NCBI GenBank assembly: GCA_002083635.1
Contig: MSXP01000001.1
Coordinates: 248,001-312,000, forward strand
Reading direction: 5' to 3'
DNA: 64,000 nucleotides
DNA from: Proteobacteria bacterium ST_bin12
GTDB taxonomy: Bacteria > Pseudomonadota > Gammaproteobacteria > Burkholderiales > Methylophilaceae
A program made the position numbers and the translations under genes. Numbering within the stretch: the stretch's first letter is position 1; each line of letters starts with the position of its first letter. Of this stretch, positions 17,053-25,828 are shown piece after piece. The notes under the pieces were generated by a model. The model was not told the origin of the DNA. It was given only the letters and a program-made list of their open reading frames with translations, and did not search any database.

Positions 17053-17661
17053 ATGAAGCTTTTATACACCCCAAATAGTCCTTACGCGCGCAAAGTGCGC
17101 ATTGTTGCGCTTGAAAAGCATATTGATATTGAATTGCAAGAAGTGGTACTAGCAGACCCTGATTGTCCAGTCAAAAACTATAACCCACTAGGCAAAGTGC
17201 CTGTGTTGGTTTTAGATGACAACGATAGCGTATATGACTCAAAAGTGATTGTGGAGTATCTAGATAACCGCGCGCCTGGCACGCATTTAATTCCTATTGA
17301 TAATACCAATAAAATTGCTGTGCGCCGTTGGGAAGCATTGGCAGACGGTGTTTGCGATGCTGCAATCGCCGCGATGTTAGAAGCGCGCAGAGATGAAGCG
17401 CAGCAATCACAAGCCAATATCGATAAGCAATTGGCGAAAGTAATGCTGGGTTTAGAAGTACTTAACCTCGATATTACCAAGAAAAAATGGTGTGTAAATG
17501 AGACATTTAGCCTAGCCGATATAGCGCTGGGTTGTACGTTGGGTTATTTGGATTTACGTTTTAAGACTTTGCAGTGGCAAGATAAATTTCCGAATTTAGC
17601 CAAGCATTATAGCGTTTTGGTAAAACGCCCAAGCTTTAAACAAACCGTGCCAGTTGTTTAA
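17053..17661 (+). CDS. Glutathione S-transferase family protein (YibF-like)
   Basis: 202 residues. The N-terminal thioredoxin-like domain (1-80) has MKLLYTPNSPYARKVRI with a candidate catalytic Ser9, the cis-Pro site GKVPVLVLDD, and the glutathione-binding DSKVIVEYLD. The C-terminal helical domain (90-202) contains FSLADIALGC with the conserved Asp. Length and motifs fit YibF-type bacterial transferases of unknown substrate. It is a single-gene unit ending at a terminator shared with nrdB. Confidence 0.85.
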   Translation: MKLLYTPNSPYARKVRIVALEKHIDIELQEVVLADPDCPVKNYNPLGKVPVLVLDDNDSVYDSKVIVEYLDNRAPGTHLIPIDNTNKIAVRRWEALADGVCDAAIAAMLEARRDEAQQSQANIDKQLAKVMLGLEVLNLDITKKKWCVNETFSLADIALGCTLGYLDLRFKTLQWQDKFPNLAKHYSVLVKRPSFKQTVPVV

Positions 17662-17679
17662 TGAGAAGAGTGAAATATT

Positions 17680-17709
17680 AAAAGGCTCAACGTAATGTTG
17701 AGCCTTTTT
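17680..17709. terminator. Bidirectional terminator between the transferase gene and nrdB
   Basis: Stem AAAAGGCTCAAC/GTTGAGCCTTTT with loop GTAAT, T-run on both strands, located between convergent genes. Confidence 0.92.
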
Positions 17710-17754
17710 GCAATTCATTTCAGCCTGGTTTATGTAGGTTAACTAAGGTTTAGT

Positions 17755-18897
17755 TTAATCCCAGCTTAACGCAACACCCGTTTGATATTCCGTGACACGG
17801 GTTTCAAAAAAGTTTTTCTCTTTCTTTAAGTCCATCATTTCACTCATCCACGGGAATGGATTGGTCGCCCCTGGGTACAACACATCTAAACCAATTTGCG
17901 TACAACGGCGGTTGGCAATAAAGCGCAAATACTCTTTAAACATGGTTGCATTTAAGCCCAACACACCGCGTGGCATGGTGGCTTCGGCGTATTGATATTC
18001 CAATTCCACACCGTGTTGAATCAAGCCTTTAATTTCTTCACGGAAAGCGGTTGTCCATAAATGCGGGTTTTCTAGCTTAATGGTGTTAATCACATCAATA
18101 CCAAAGTTGCAGTGCATCGATTCATCACGCAAGATATATTGATATTGCTCTGCTGCGCCTTGCATTTTGTTCTGACGGCCAAGCGCTAAAATTTGCACAA
18201 AACCCACGTAGAAAAACAAACCTTCCATAATGCAGGCAAACACAATTAAAGAGCGCAGTAACTGTTGATCAGCCTCTGGCGTACCTGTTTTAAACTCGGG
18301 GTCAGTCAGAGTATTGATAAATGGAATTAAAAAATCATCTTTCGCTTTAATACTCGCTACTTCTTGATAAGCGTTAAATACCTCTGATTCATCAAGACCT
18401 AAACTTTCTACAATATATTGATAGGCATGGGTATGAATTGCCTCTTCAAACCCTTGGCGCAACAAGTATTGGCGGCATTCTGGCGCGGTTATGTGTCGAT
18501 ATGTGCCAAGCACAATGTTATTGGCAGCTAACGAATCTGCCGTGGTAAAAAACCCCAAGTTACGCTTTACAATCAAGCGCTCATCTTCGGTCAATGCAGT
18601 ACTGTCTTTCCACTGTGCAATGTCGCGGCTCATGCTCACTTCTTGTGGCATCCAATGGTTTGCACAACCCGCTAAATACTTATCCCAAGCCCAGTGGTAT
18701 TTAAATGGCACCAGTTGGTTTACATCGGTTTGGCCGTTAATCATGCGTTTGTCTGAGGCATTTACACGACCTGAGTGTGATGGCTGATTGGCGGCTGTTG
18801 GTGCTGGTTTAATTTCAACAGGGGGTGCTACTTTAAAACTTGGCATCAAACTTGGCTGGGTTTGTTCTATTACAACTTCATCTTCAAATGAAAGCAT
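17755..18897 (-). CDS. nrdB: Class Ia ribonucleotide reductase, beta (radical) subunit
   Basis: 380 residues. It houses the diiron-tyrosyl radical needed by NrdA. Iron ligands are visible as D121 (TTADSLA), E152 and H155 (EEAIHTHAY) and later Glu/His (CIMEG, ESMHCNF), and the radical tyrosine is Y159, spaced as in the E. coli enzyme (ExxHxxxY). The N-terminal 45 residues are an extra low-complexity Pro/Ala segment. AAGGA lies six bases before the ATG. It follows nrdA with a 174-base gap holding an inverted repeat pair, and is probably co-transcribed under the riboswitch. Confidence 0.97.
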   Translation of the reverse strand: MLSFEDEVVIEQTQPSLMPSFKVAPPVEIKPAPTAANQPSHSGRVNASDKRMINGQTDVNQLVPFKYHWAWDKYLAGCANHWMPQEVSMSRDIAQWKDSTALTEDERLIVKRNLGFFTTADSLAANNIVLGTYRHITAPECRQYLLRQGFEEAIHTHAYQYIVESLGLDESEVFNAYQEVASIKAKDDFLIPFINTLTDPEFKTGTPEADQQLLRSLIVFACIMEGLFFYVGFVQILALGRQNKMQGAAEQYQYILRDESMHCNFGIDVINTIKLENPHLWTTAFREEIKGLIQHGVELEYQYAEATMPRGVLGLNATMFKEYLRFIANRRCTQIGLDVLYPGATNPFPWMSEMMDLKKEKNFFETRVTEYQTGVALSWD

Positions 18898-18938
18898 GTT
18901 TTTTCCTTAATTTCTAATTATCACAACACCATCAATTC

Positions 18939-18968
18939 TCGTCATACCCGCGTAGGCGGGTATCCAGT
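18939..18968 (+). repeat. Dispersed 30-base repeat, left copy of an inverted pair
   Basis: Bases read TCGTCATNCCCGCGNAGGCGGG... in the form with variable bases A and T, itself containing a small CCCGC/GCGGG hairpin. The mirror copy is at 19024-19053. It is a REP/MITE-like element known from many betaproteobacteria. Confidence 0.75.
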
Positions 18969-19023
18969 TAGCTTTCAACTTCGCATTAGTTACCTATTGA
19001 AACTAATCTAGGCATCAACCCTG

Positions 19024-19053
19024 ACTGGATTCCCGCCTTCGCGGGAATGACGA
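19024..19053 (-). repeat. Dispersed 30-base repeat, right copy of an inverted pair
   Basis: The same element on the opposite strand, with CCCGCCTTCGCGGG at its centre. With the copy at 18939-18968 it brackets 55 bases and can fold into a long hairpin in the nrdA-nrdB mRNA. Confidence 0.75.
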
Positions 19054-19071
19054 TTGAGGAGATTTAACTAT

Positions 19072-21867
19072 TTACTGGCAAGACTCACAGTCAGGATTAT
19101 CAATCGAACACATTTTAGGGGCTGGCTCAGACACATGCGCTGAAACCGCATTGAGTTCACCACCAGACCCTGTCGATTTTTCTGCTGCTGTTGCGCCTAG
19201 TGAGCGCAAGTAATAGGTGGTTTTTAAGCCACGTTGCCACGCCAATAAATACGTGTCATTCAGCTTTTTACCTGACGGCACTGCAAAATAGAGGTTAAGC
19301 GATTGCGCTTGGTCTATCCATTTTTGGCGACGCGCTGCGGCTTCAATTAACCATGTTGGGTCAACATCAAATGCCGTTGCGTATAACTGTTTTAAATCTG
19401 CTGGTACGCGGTCTATCTTTTGTAGCGAACCATCATAATATTTCAAATCGCTTACCATCACGGTGTCCCACAAGCCCCGGGCTTTTAAGTCAATCACCAA
19501 TTGCTCATTCACAATGGTAAATTCGCCCGACAAGTTCGACTTCACGTATAAGTTTTGATATTCAGGCTCGATACTGGCCGAAACGCCCACAATATTTGAA
19601 ATAGTTGCTGTTGGCGCAATCGCCACACAGTTAGAGTTGCGCATGCCTACTTTTTGAATGCGATTTCTTAACGCATCCCAATCCATAGTTTGGCTTCTAT
19701 CAACCTCTACATGGCCACCGCGTTCAGATAGCAATAAATCCAAGGTGTCGAGTGGCAAGATGCCTTGATCCCACAAGCTACCTTTAAAGCTAGAGTAGGG
19801 ACCGCGCTCTTCAGCTAACAAAGTAGAGGCGTAATAGGCGTTGTAGCACACCATTTCCATCGCACGGTCAGCAAAGTCCACCGCTTCCATGCTGGCGTAA
19901 GGAATACGCATGGCATGCAGGCAATTTTGAAAGCCCATAATACCCAAGCCCACAGGGCGATGGCGTGTATTAGCATTGCGTGCTTTACCAACAGGATAGA
20001 AGTTGATATCCACCACATTATCCAGCATGCGCATGCCTACTTTGATGGTGGATTGTAATTTATCGTTATCTAACACTAACTTGCCATTAACTTCGGTTAA
20101 ATGCTGCAATAAGTTCACAGAACCCAAGTTACACACAGCAATTTCAGTGTCTGAAGTATTCAGTGTAATTTCTGTACAAAGGTTTGAGCTATGCACCACG
20201 CCCACATGTTGCTGTGGTGAGCGAATATTGCATGGGTCTTTAAACGTAATCCAAGGGTGACCCGTTTCAAACAACATGGATAGCATCTTGCGCCACATCT
20301 GTAGGGCAGGGATTTTCTTGAATAATTTGATTTCACCATTTTCAGCACGGCGCTCATATTCCACATAAGCGGTTTCAAATGCTTTGCCGTATTTGTCATG
20401 CAAATCGGACACGTCTGATGGCGAAAACAATGTCCAATCGCCTGCTTCTGTGACGCGGCGCATGAATAAATCAGGAATCCAATGCGCGGTATTCATATCG
20501 TGCGTGCGGCGGCGGTCATCACCTGTGTTTTTGCGTAAATCTAAAAACTCTTCAATGTCTAAATGCCAAGTTTCTAAGTAGCCACACACCGCGCCTTTGC
20601 GCTTACCGCCTTGGTTCACTGCCACAGCAGTGTCGTTTACCACTTTTAAAAAAGGAATGACACCTTGGCTTTTGCCATTGGTGCCTTTGATACGTGCGCC
20701 CAAAGCACGCACGGGCGTCCAGTCATTGCCCAATCCGCCTGCGTATTTTTGCAGCATGGCATTTTCTTTAATGCCTTGATAAATGCCATCCAAATCATCA
20801 CTCACTGTTGTTAAATAGCATGAAGAAAGTTGAGAGTGAAGCGTGCCAGCATTGAATAAAGTCGGCGTGGAGCTCATGAAATCGAACGTACTGAGCACGT
20901 TATAGAACTCAATCGCACGTGCTTCGCGGTCAATCTCGTTAATCGCTAAACCCATGGCTACGCGCATAAAGAAAATTTGCGGCAACTCAATACGGCGTTC
21001 TTCAATATGTAAAAAGTAGCGGTCGTACAAGGTTTGAATACCTAAATAACCAAACTGGAAATCGCGGTCTTTATTCAGTGCGGCGGCTAATTTAGTTAAG
21101 TCAAATTGCGCTAAACGCGGGTCAAGCAGTTCTGCTGCTATGCCTGTTTTGATGTAGCGTGGAAAATAATCTACATAGTGTGCATCCATATCCGCATGGC
21201 TGACGCGCTCGCCAAGTACTTCTGCGCGCACTAAATCCAGTTGCAAACGCGCCGTTACATAGTTGTAGGCTGGCTCGGTTTCAATCAAACTGCGTGCCGA
21301 TAAAATAAGCGCCTTGTAGACTTCGGTAAACGGAATGCCATCGTACAAATCGCGCACGGCTTGCTCAACTACGATATTAGGGCTAACGACATCACCTAAA
21401 TTCAAGCAGGCTTCAGCCACCATTTTGTTGAGCTCTGCAATATTTAATGGTGTTAATTGGCCATCAATATTCACATTCAGCGTATGCACAGGCTCAGCAA
21501 TAATCGCTTTTTCAGCCGCACGCTCGGCATTACGTTTTTCACGGTACAGCACATAAGCGCGGGCTACATCGTGATTGCCATTGCGCATTAGCGCCAATTC
21601 CACTTGGTCTTGAATATCTTCAATATGGATTGAGCCGCCAGCAGGCAAGCGGCGCATTAGGGCGTTATTCACCAATTGGCTCAAAATGGCCACTTGGTCA
21701 CGCACGCGCGCAGAAGCGACGCTTTGATTGCCTTCTACCGCTAAAAATGCTTTGGTAATGGCAATTGAGATTTTGTCTAAGTTAAATGCAACAGCAGCGC
21801 CATTTCGGCGTATCACTTGCAACGCAGGCAGCAGTGATTCGGTAGCAGATGGTCGAATATCATCCAT
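19072..21867 (-). CDS. nrdA: Class Ia ribonucleotide reductase, alpha (catalytic) subunit
   Basis: 931 residues, longer than the 761-residue E. coli enzyme owing to an N-terminal extension with an ATP-cone-like region (residues 12-110, VIRRNGAAVAFNLDKISIAI) and a second related segment after it. Active-site cysteines are in SSCYLTT, NLCTEI and AVCNLGSVNL, and the C-terminal redox pair is CESC just before the end. It reduces ribonucleoside diphosphates. AAGGGA precedes the ATG. A cobalamin riboswitch with its own promoter lies in the 5' leader, so expression should fall when B12 is plentiful. Confidence 0.97.
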   Translation of the reverse strand: MDDIRPSATESLLPALQVIRRNGAAVAFNLDKISIAITKAFLAVEGNQSVASARVRDQVAILSQLVNNALMRRLPAGGSIHIEDIQDQVELALMRNGNHDVARAYVLYREKRNAERAAEKAIIAEPVHTLNVNIDGQLTPLNIAELNKMVAEACLNLGDVVSPNIVVEQAVRDLYDGIPFTEVYKALILSARSLIETEPAYNYVTARLQLDLVRAEVLGERVSHADMDAHYVDYFPRYIKTGIAAELLDPRLAQFDLTKLAAALNKDRDFQFGYLGIQTLYDRYFLHIEERRIELPQIFFMRVAMGLAINEIDREARAIEFYNVLSTFDFMSSTPTLFNAGTLHSQLSSCYLTTVSDDLDGIYQGIKENAMLQKYAGGLGNDWTPVRALGARIKGTNGKSQGVIPFLKVVNDTAVAVNQGGKRKGAVCGYLETWHLDIEEFLDLRKNTGDDRRRTHDMNTAHWIPDLFMRRVTEAGDWTLFSPSDVSDLHDKYGKAFETAYVEYERRAENGEIKLFKKIPALQMWRKMLSMLFETGHPWITFKDPCNIRSPQQHVGVVHSSNLCTEITLNTSDTEIAVCNLGSVNLLQHLTEVNGKLVLDNDKLQSTIKVGMRMLDNVVDINFYPVGKARNANTRHRPVGLGIMGFQNCLHAMRIPYASMEAVDFADRAMEMVCYNAYYASTLLAEERGPYSSFKGSLWDQGILPLDTLDLLLSERGGHVEVDRSQTMDWDALRNRIQKVGMRNSNCVAIAPTATISNIVGVSASIEPEYQNLYVKSNLSGEFTIVNEQLVIDLKARGLWDTVMVSDLKYYDGSLQKIDRVPADLKQLYATAFDVDPTWLIEAAARRQKWIDQAQSLNLYFAVPSGKKLNDTYLLAWQRGLKTTYYLRSLGATAAEKSTGSGGELNAVSAHVSEPAPKMCSIDNPDCESCQ

Positions 21868-22002
21868 GTGAATTTCCCTTTTAATAAAGGGCAGGTACGC
21901 TTTGAAATGCTCTAAGAACAGAACAAATAAAGACCAGCAAGAGAAGTGGAATTATAAAAAACGCACTTCCATCTGCCGAGGACACCCCGCCTCAAACGTT
22001 AT

Positions 22003-22037
22003 AAAAATAGTTTTGTGCCTTAATTAAAAGGCACAAA
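22003..22037 (-). terminator. Hairpin after the cobalamin aptamer, likely expression platform
   Basis: On the minus strand TTTTGTGCCTT and AAGGCACAAAA pair around a short loop, followed by CTATTTTTAT. It begins directly after the aptamer's closing stem and lies 135 bases upstream of nrdA, as expected for premature termination when B12 is bound. An opposing antiterminator was not worked out. Confidence 0.65.
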
Positions 22038-22040
22038 AAA

Positions 22041-22266
22041 GTCACACGGCAGGTCTCCTGGCTTTCAGGTCATCATTATTTTGTTAGCCTTCCCAAGTGG
22101 ATATTAAACATAGATATTTAATATTTTACTCAGTGGCAATTAACACAAAATAACTCGCTGATTACAGTTGCGGGGGCAGCTTTGGCTTTGCTGTTTAGGT
22201 TAATTAAACAACGCACCATATTCCCTTTTATCTTACATTTTGATTAAAACGTAAGAACCGTGTGAC
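22041..22266 (-). promoter_or_regulatory. Cobalamin (B12) riboswitch controlling nrdA-nrdB
   Basis: On the minus strand the aptamer is closed by a nine-base P1 stem, GTCACACGG with CCGTGTGAC. In order it contains AAGCTGCCCCCGCAACTGTA, the B12-box-like TTGCCACTG, the CTTGGGAAGG element and GATGACCTGAAAGCCAGGAG before GACCTGCC, all hallmarks of the class. It reads toward nrdA (ATG at 21867). It lies behind metE on the same strand but does not precede it, so it does not control metE. Confidence 0.93.
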
Positions 22267-22269
22267 CAC

Positions 22270-22299
22270 ACTATAACGCAATATAAAGCGAAAGTTCAA
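22270..22299 (-). promoter_or_regulatory. Candidate sigma-70 promoter of the riboswitch-nrdAB transcript
   Basis: On the minus strand TTGAAC and TATAGT are spaced by 18 bases. Transcription would begin within a few bases of the P1 stem of the riboswitch, which supports the call and makes nrdAB independent of metE transcription. Confidence 0.6.
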
Positions 22300-22369
22300 C
22301 ATAAAAACACTATATGTTGATAATATTTTCTATATCTATGTTTTGTAAAGGTTTTATAAAGACTTTTAT

Positions 22370-24658
22370 TTAAGCTAATTGAGCGCGCAATTTTTTAGCC
22401 ACACTCACCATATTTTGCAAAGCCAATTTCGTTTCATCCCAGCCGCGTGTTTTTAAGCCGCAATCGGGATTAATCCATAAGCGTTCTGCGGGAATCACTT
22501 CAAAGGCGCGCTTAACCAGTTTTTCCATGGCTTCAATGCTTGGTACGCGTGGTGAGTGAATATCATAAACGCCAGGTCCAATCTCATTTGGGTATGAAAA
22601 CTCACCAAATCCATCCAGCAACTCCATGGCCGAACGCGATGTTTCAATGGTAATCACGTCGGCATCCATGGCGGCAATCGCTGGCAGAATATCGTTAAAT
22701 TCGGCATAACACATATGCGTGTGAATCTGCGTATCATCCTTTGCAACGCTGGCAGAAAGTTTGAATGCGCGCACGGCCCAAGCCAAATAATGCGCCCAAG
22801 CCGATTTTTGCAAAGGCAAGCCTTCACGCAAGGCAGGTTCATCAATCTGGATAATCGCGATACCAGCCTTTTGCAAATCGTCCACTTCATCGCGTATGGC
22901 TAGCGCCAATTGCAAAGCCGTGGTTTCACGCGTTTGGTCATCGCGCACAAAAGACCATTGCAGCATAGTGATTGGGCCAGTTAGCATGCCTTTTACGGGG
23001 CGTTTCGACAGCGATTGCGCAAAACGTGCCGTATCGACTGTCATGGGGTTTGCTCTGTGTACATCGCCATAAATAATGGGCGGTTTAACGCAGCGCGAGC
23101 CATAACTTTGCACCCAGCCATTTTGCGTAAACACATAGCCTGCTAATTGCTCACCAAAAAATTCCACCATATCGTTGCGCTCGGCTTCGCCATGTACCAA
23201 CACATCCAGGTCAATTTCCTCTTGCTGACTAATGGCGTAAGCAATATGCGCTTCCATATCGGCATCGTATTTAGCTTGGCTAATTTCACCTTTTTTAAAG
23301 GCGGCACGGCTGGCACGGATATCAGGTGTTTGCGGGAAAGAGCCAATGGTAGTGGTGGGCAGTAAAGGTAAATTTAAACGTGCTCGCTGATTGATTTGGC
23401 GAAGCTCGAATTTATTTGCTCGATTTTCGTTTACATTAATCAAATCTTTGATACGCTCTTTCACATCAACATTGTGAACGCGTAAAGACTGTTGACGCGT
23501 AGCAATCGCTGCACGCGAAATCGCCAATTCATTGGCAACAGAATCTGCACCGTTATTCAAAGCACAGGCGATAATGCGTAATTCGTTTAACTTTTCATCA
23601 GCAAATGCTAACCAAGATTTAATCTCCGCATCTAAATTCACTTCATGCGCTAAAGTTACTGGTGTGTGCAGCAAAGAGCAGCTTGGCGCAATCCATAAAC
23701 GCTCACCCAGCCTTTGCACCCAAGGCTCTAGCAGAGCCAGCGTTTTATCTAAATCGGTGCGCCAGATATTGCGGCCATCAATCACCCCAGCCGATAATAC
23801 CCAATAGCTAGGAATTGCATTGACCCACGGCCCCAATTGCTCCGGCGCGCGAACGCAATCAATATGGATGCCATCAATGGGCAGTTGCGTAATAAAGCCC
23901 TGATAGCGCGATACGTTGGCAAAATAAGTGGTCAATAATAATTTTGGACGCTGCGTACGAAAATACGCATAAGCGCGCTCAAACGCCTTAAGCCAAGCAT
24001 CCTCCAAATCCAGCGCAAAGATTGGCTCATCCATTTGTAGCCATTCAATTTTTTTAGCATGCAGCTCTTGCAATAAAAAGGCATATTGTTCGGCAAGACT
24101 ATCCAATAAATCCAGCTTATTCACGCCACGCGCCTTGCTTAAATATAAAAAGCTCACTGGGCCAAGTAACACAGGTTTTACGTTTTTGGATTGTTTTTGC
24201 GCTTCATCTAGCTGGCTTAAAAAATCATGCGCATTGATTGAAAACTGCGTGTCTTCATTTAATTCTGGCACGATGTAATGGTAATTGGTGTCTAGCCACT
24301 TAGTCATTTCCATTGCTGGTTGCTCTAAGTTGCCGCGTGCAAGTGAAAAATAGGCGTTTTCTGGCGAAATAGTCTTTTCACCAAACGGCAATTTAGCAAA
24401 GCGCTTTGGCTGCGCGCCAAATAATACGGTGTGATCCAGCACATGATCGTATAAGGAAAAATCGTTGCTAGTGATAAAGGCTAAATCGGCCTCTTGTTGC
24501 TTTTTCCAATGCGTTTTGCGCAATTCTGCAGCCGTTTTTTGTAAGTGTTCTGATGTAGTTTCTTTGCGCCAAAATGATTCCAGCGCAAATTTTAATTCAC
24601 GTTTCGCGCCCACGCGTGGGTAGCCCAATATATGCGCTTTAATAGTTTTTGTTGTCAT
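22370..24658 (-). CDS. metE: Cobalamin-independent methionine synthase
   Basis: 762 residues, full length. It transfers the methyl group of 5-methyltetrahydropteroyl-triglutamate to homocysteine without B12. The two (beta/alpha)8 barrels are complete. The zinc site is visible as HTHMCYAEF and the late WINPDCGLKTRGW, and TTTIGSFPQTPDIR starts the C-terminal barrel. GAGG precedes the ATG. It is divergent from metR with a MetR box in the gap, the arrangement known from enterobacteria. It is followed by nrdA, another B12-independent isozyme. Confidence 0.97.
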   Translation of the reverse strand: MTTKTIKAHILGYPRVGAKRELKFALESFWRKETTSEHLQKTAAELRKTHWKKQQEADLAFITSNDFSLYDHVLDHTVLFGAQPKRFAKLPFGEKTISPENAYFSLARGNLEQPAMEMTKWLDTNYHYIVPELNEDTQFSINAHDFLSQLDEAQKQSKNVKPVLLGPVSFLYLSKARGVNKLDLLDSLAEQYAFLLQELHAKKIEWLQMDEPIFALDLEDAWLKAFERAYAYFRTQRPKLLLTTYFANVSRYQGFITQLPIDGIHIDCVRAPEQLGPWVNAIPSYWVLSAGVIDGRNIWRTDLDKTLALLEPWVQRLGERLWIAPSCSLLHTPVTLAHEVNLDAEIKSWLAFADEKLNELRIIACALNNGADSVANELAISRAAIATRQQSLRVHNVDVKERIKDLINVNENRANKFELRQINQRARLNLPLLPTTTIGSFPQTPDIRASRAAFKKGEISQAKYDADMEAHIAYAISQQEEIDLDVLVHGEAERNDMVEFFGEQLAGYVFTQNGWVQSYGSRCVKPPIIYGDVHRANPMTVDTARFAQSLSKRPVKGMLTGPITMLQWSFVRDDQTRETTALQLALAIRDEVDDLQKAGIAIIQIDEPALREGLPLQKSAWAHYLAWAVRAFKLSASVAKDDTQIHTHMCYAEFNDILPAIAAMDADVITIETSRSAMELLDGFGEFSYPNEIGPGVYDIHSPRVPSIEAMEKLVKRAFEVIPAERLWINPDCGLKTRGWDETKLALQNMVSVAKKLRAQLA

Positions 24659-24739
24659 GTTGTTACCCTCAATCTATGCAAGGCATGCATTCTCTAATGA
24701 CTAATTAATTTAATAAAGCGAAAGTTTTTGTGATAAATT

Positions 24740-24752
24740 TGAATTAAATTCA
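24740..24752. promoter_or_regulatory. MetR binding site between metE and metR
   Basis: TGAATTAAATTCA matches the MetR consensus TGAANNNNNTTCA exactly. It is 13 bases before the metR start and about 80 bases upstream of metE, suited to activation of metE and autoregulation of metR. Confidence 0.7.
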
Positions 24753-24764
24753 TATTGGAAAATA

Positions 24765-25679
24765 ATGATGCTTGAAATTCGTCATCTCAAATCGTTAAAA
24801 GCCATTGCAGAAACCAATAAGTTAGGTTTGGCAGCCGAACGTGTTTTTTTAACGCAATCCGCGCTATCGCATCAAATACGCGCTTTAGAAACACACTACG
24901 ACATCATACTTTTTCAGCGCAGCGCGCAAGGTTTGCGCTTTACACCTGCGGGTCAACGTTTGCTGGATTTAGCCAATGAATTGCTACCTTTAATTGAAAA
25001 AGCCGAGCGTGATTTGATTCGCTTAAAGAGCGATCAATCGGGTGAGCTTAGAATTGTTTTAGAGTGCCATACTTGCTTTGATTGGCTAACTCCAGTGATG
25101 GATGCCTTTAGGCGCGCTTGGCCAGAGGTGGAAATTGATTTAGTGGCAGGGTTCCACAGCGACCCTTGGCAATTATTGCACGCGGGCAAGGCCGATGTAG
25201 TGATTGGCGGCCTGCCAAATAAGCTGGAAAATTTAGCGCATTTGCCTTTATTTAAATTTGAGATCATGGCGGTACTGCCTATTGACCATGCTTTGCGCAA
25301 TAAACCCAGATTATTAGCCGAAAACTTTAGCGGCGAAACGCTGATTACTTACCCTGTGCCTGAGGAACGTATTGATGTGATTCGCCAAGTGCTAACGCCT
25401 GCCAATATTCAATTTAATCGCCGCACCGCAGAGCTGACTATCGCCATTATGCAACTTGTTGCCAGCCGTCGCGGCTTGGCCGCATTGCCTAATTGGGGTA
25501 TTCAAAGCTATGTTGAGCATGACTATGTGATTGCAAAACCGATTGGCACCAAAGGCTTGTGGTCGGAATTACATGCATTAGGCAATAGCGAGACGATGGC
25601 GCGCCCCTATGCCAAAGATTTGGCGCGCACTATTCGCGATGTTTGTGCAGAAAAGCTATCAGGGATTAAATTGTTGTAA
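24765..25679 (+). CDS. metR: LysR-family activator of methionine genes
   Basis: 304 residues with an N-terminal winged helix-turn-helix (1-60; AAERVFLTQSALSHQIRALE) and a periplasmic-binding-type effector domain (90-300). MetR senses homocysteine and activates metE. Two ATG codons lie together; 24768 is an equally possible start, giving MLEIRHLKSLKAI as in other MetR proteins. The divergent metE and the box at 24740-24752 support the name. Confidence 0.93.
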   Translation: MMLEIRHLKSLKAIAETNKLGLAAERVFLTQSALSHQIRALETHYDIILFQRSAQGLRFTPAGQRLLDLANELLPLIEKAERDLIRLKSDQSGELRIVLECHTCFDWLTPVMDAFRRAWPEVEIDLVAGFHSDPWQLLHAGKADVVIGGLPNKLENLAHLPLFKFEIMAVLPIDHALRNKPRLLAENFSGETLITYPVPEERIDVIRQVLTPANIQFNRRTAELTIAIMQLVASRRGLAALPNWGIQSYVEHDYVIAKPIGTKGLWSELHALGNSETMARPYAKDLARTIRDVCAEKLSGIKLL

Positions 25680-25773
25680 ATCAACTAGAAAGGATTCACA
25701 AGCACAGCAGGCTGAATTATTAATTGCAACGCGAGGGGTTAAACACCACCCTACGGATTACATTAAATAGAGG

Positions 25774-25828
25774 CGGTGATAATCCCACCGAACCCTTTGT
25801 TTATAATGCGGTGGTGATAATCCCACCG
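25774..25828. repeat. Short direct repeat at the 3' end of mnmA
   Basis: GGTGATAATCCCACCG occurs at 25775-25790 and again at 25813-25828. The second copy encodes the last residues of MnmA (GGIITTAL); the first lies just after its stop. Each can form a small CGGTG/CACCG hairpin. It may be a slippage duplication or part of a weak terminator between convergent genes. Confidence 0.5.

Noticed and set aside
22041..22266. Riboswitch as a regulator of metE
   Set aside because: It lies after metE on the same strand and reads away from it; metE has its own MetR box.
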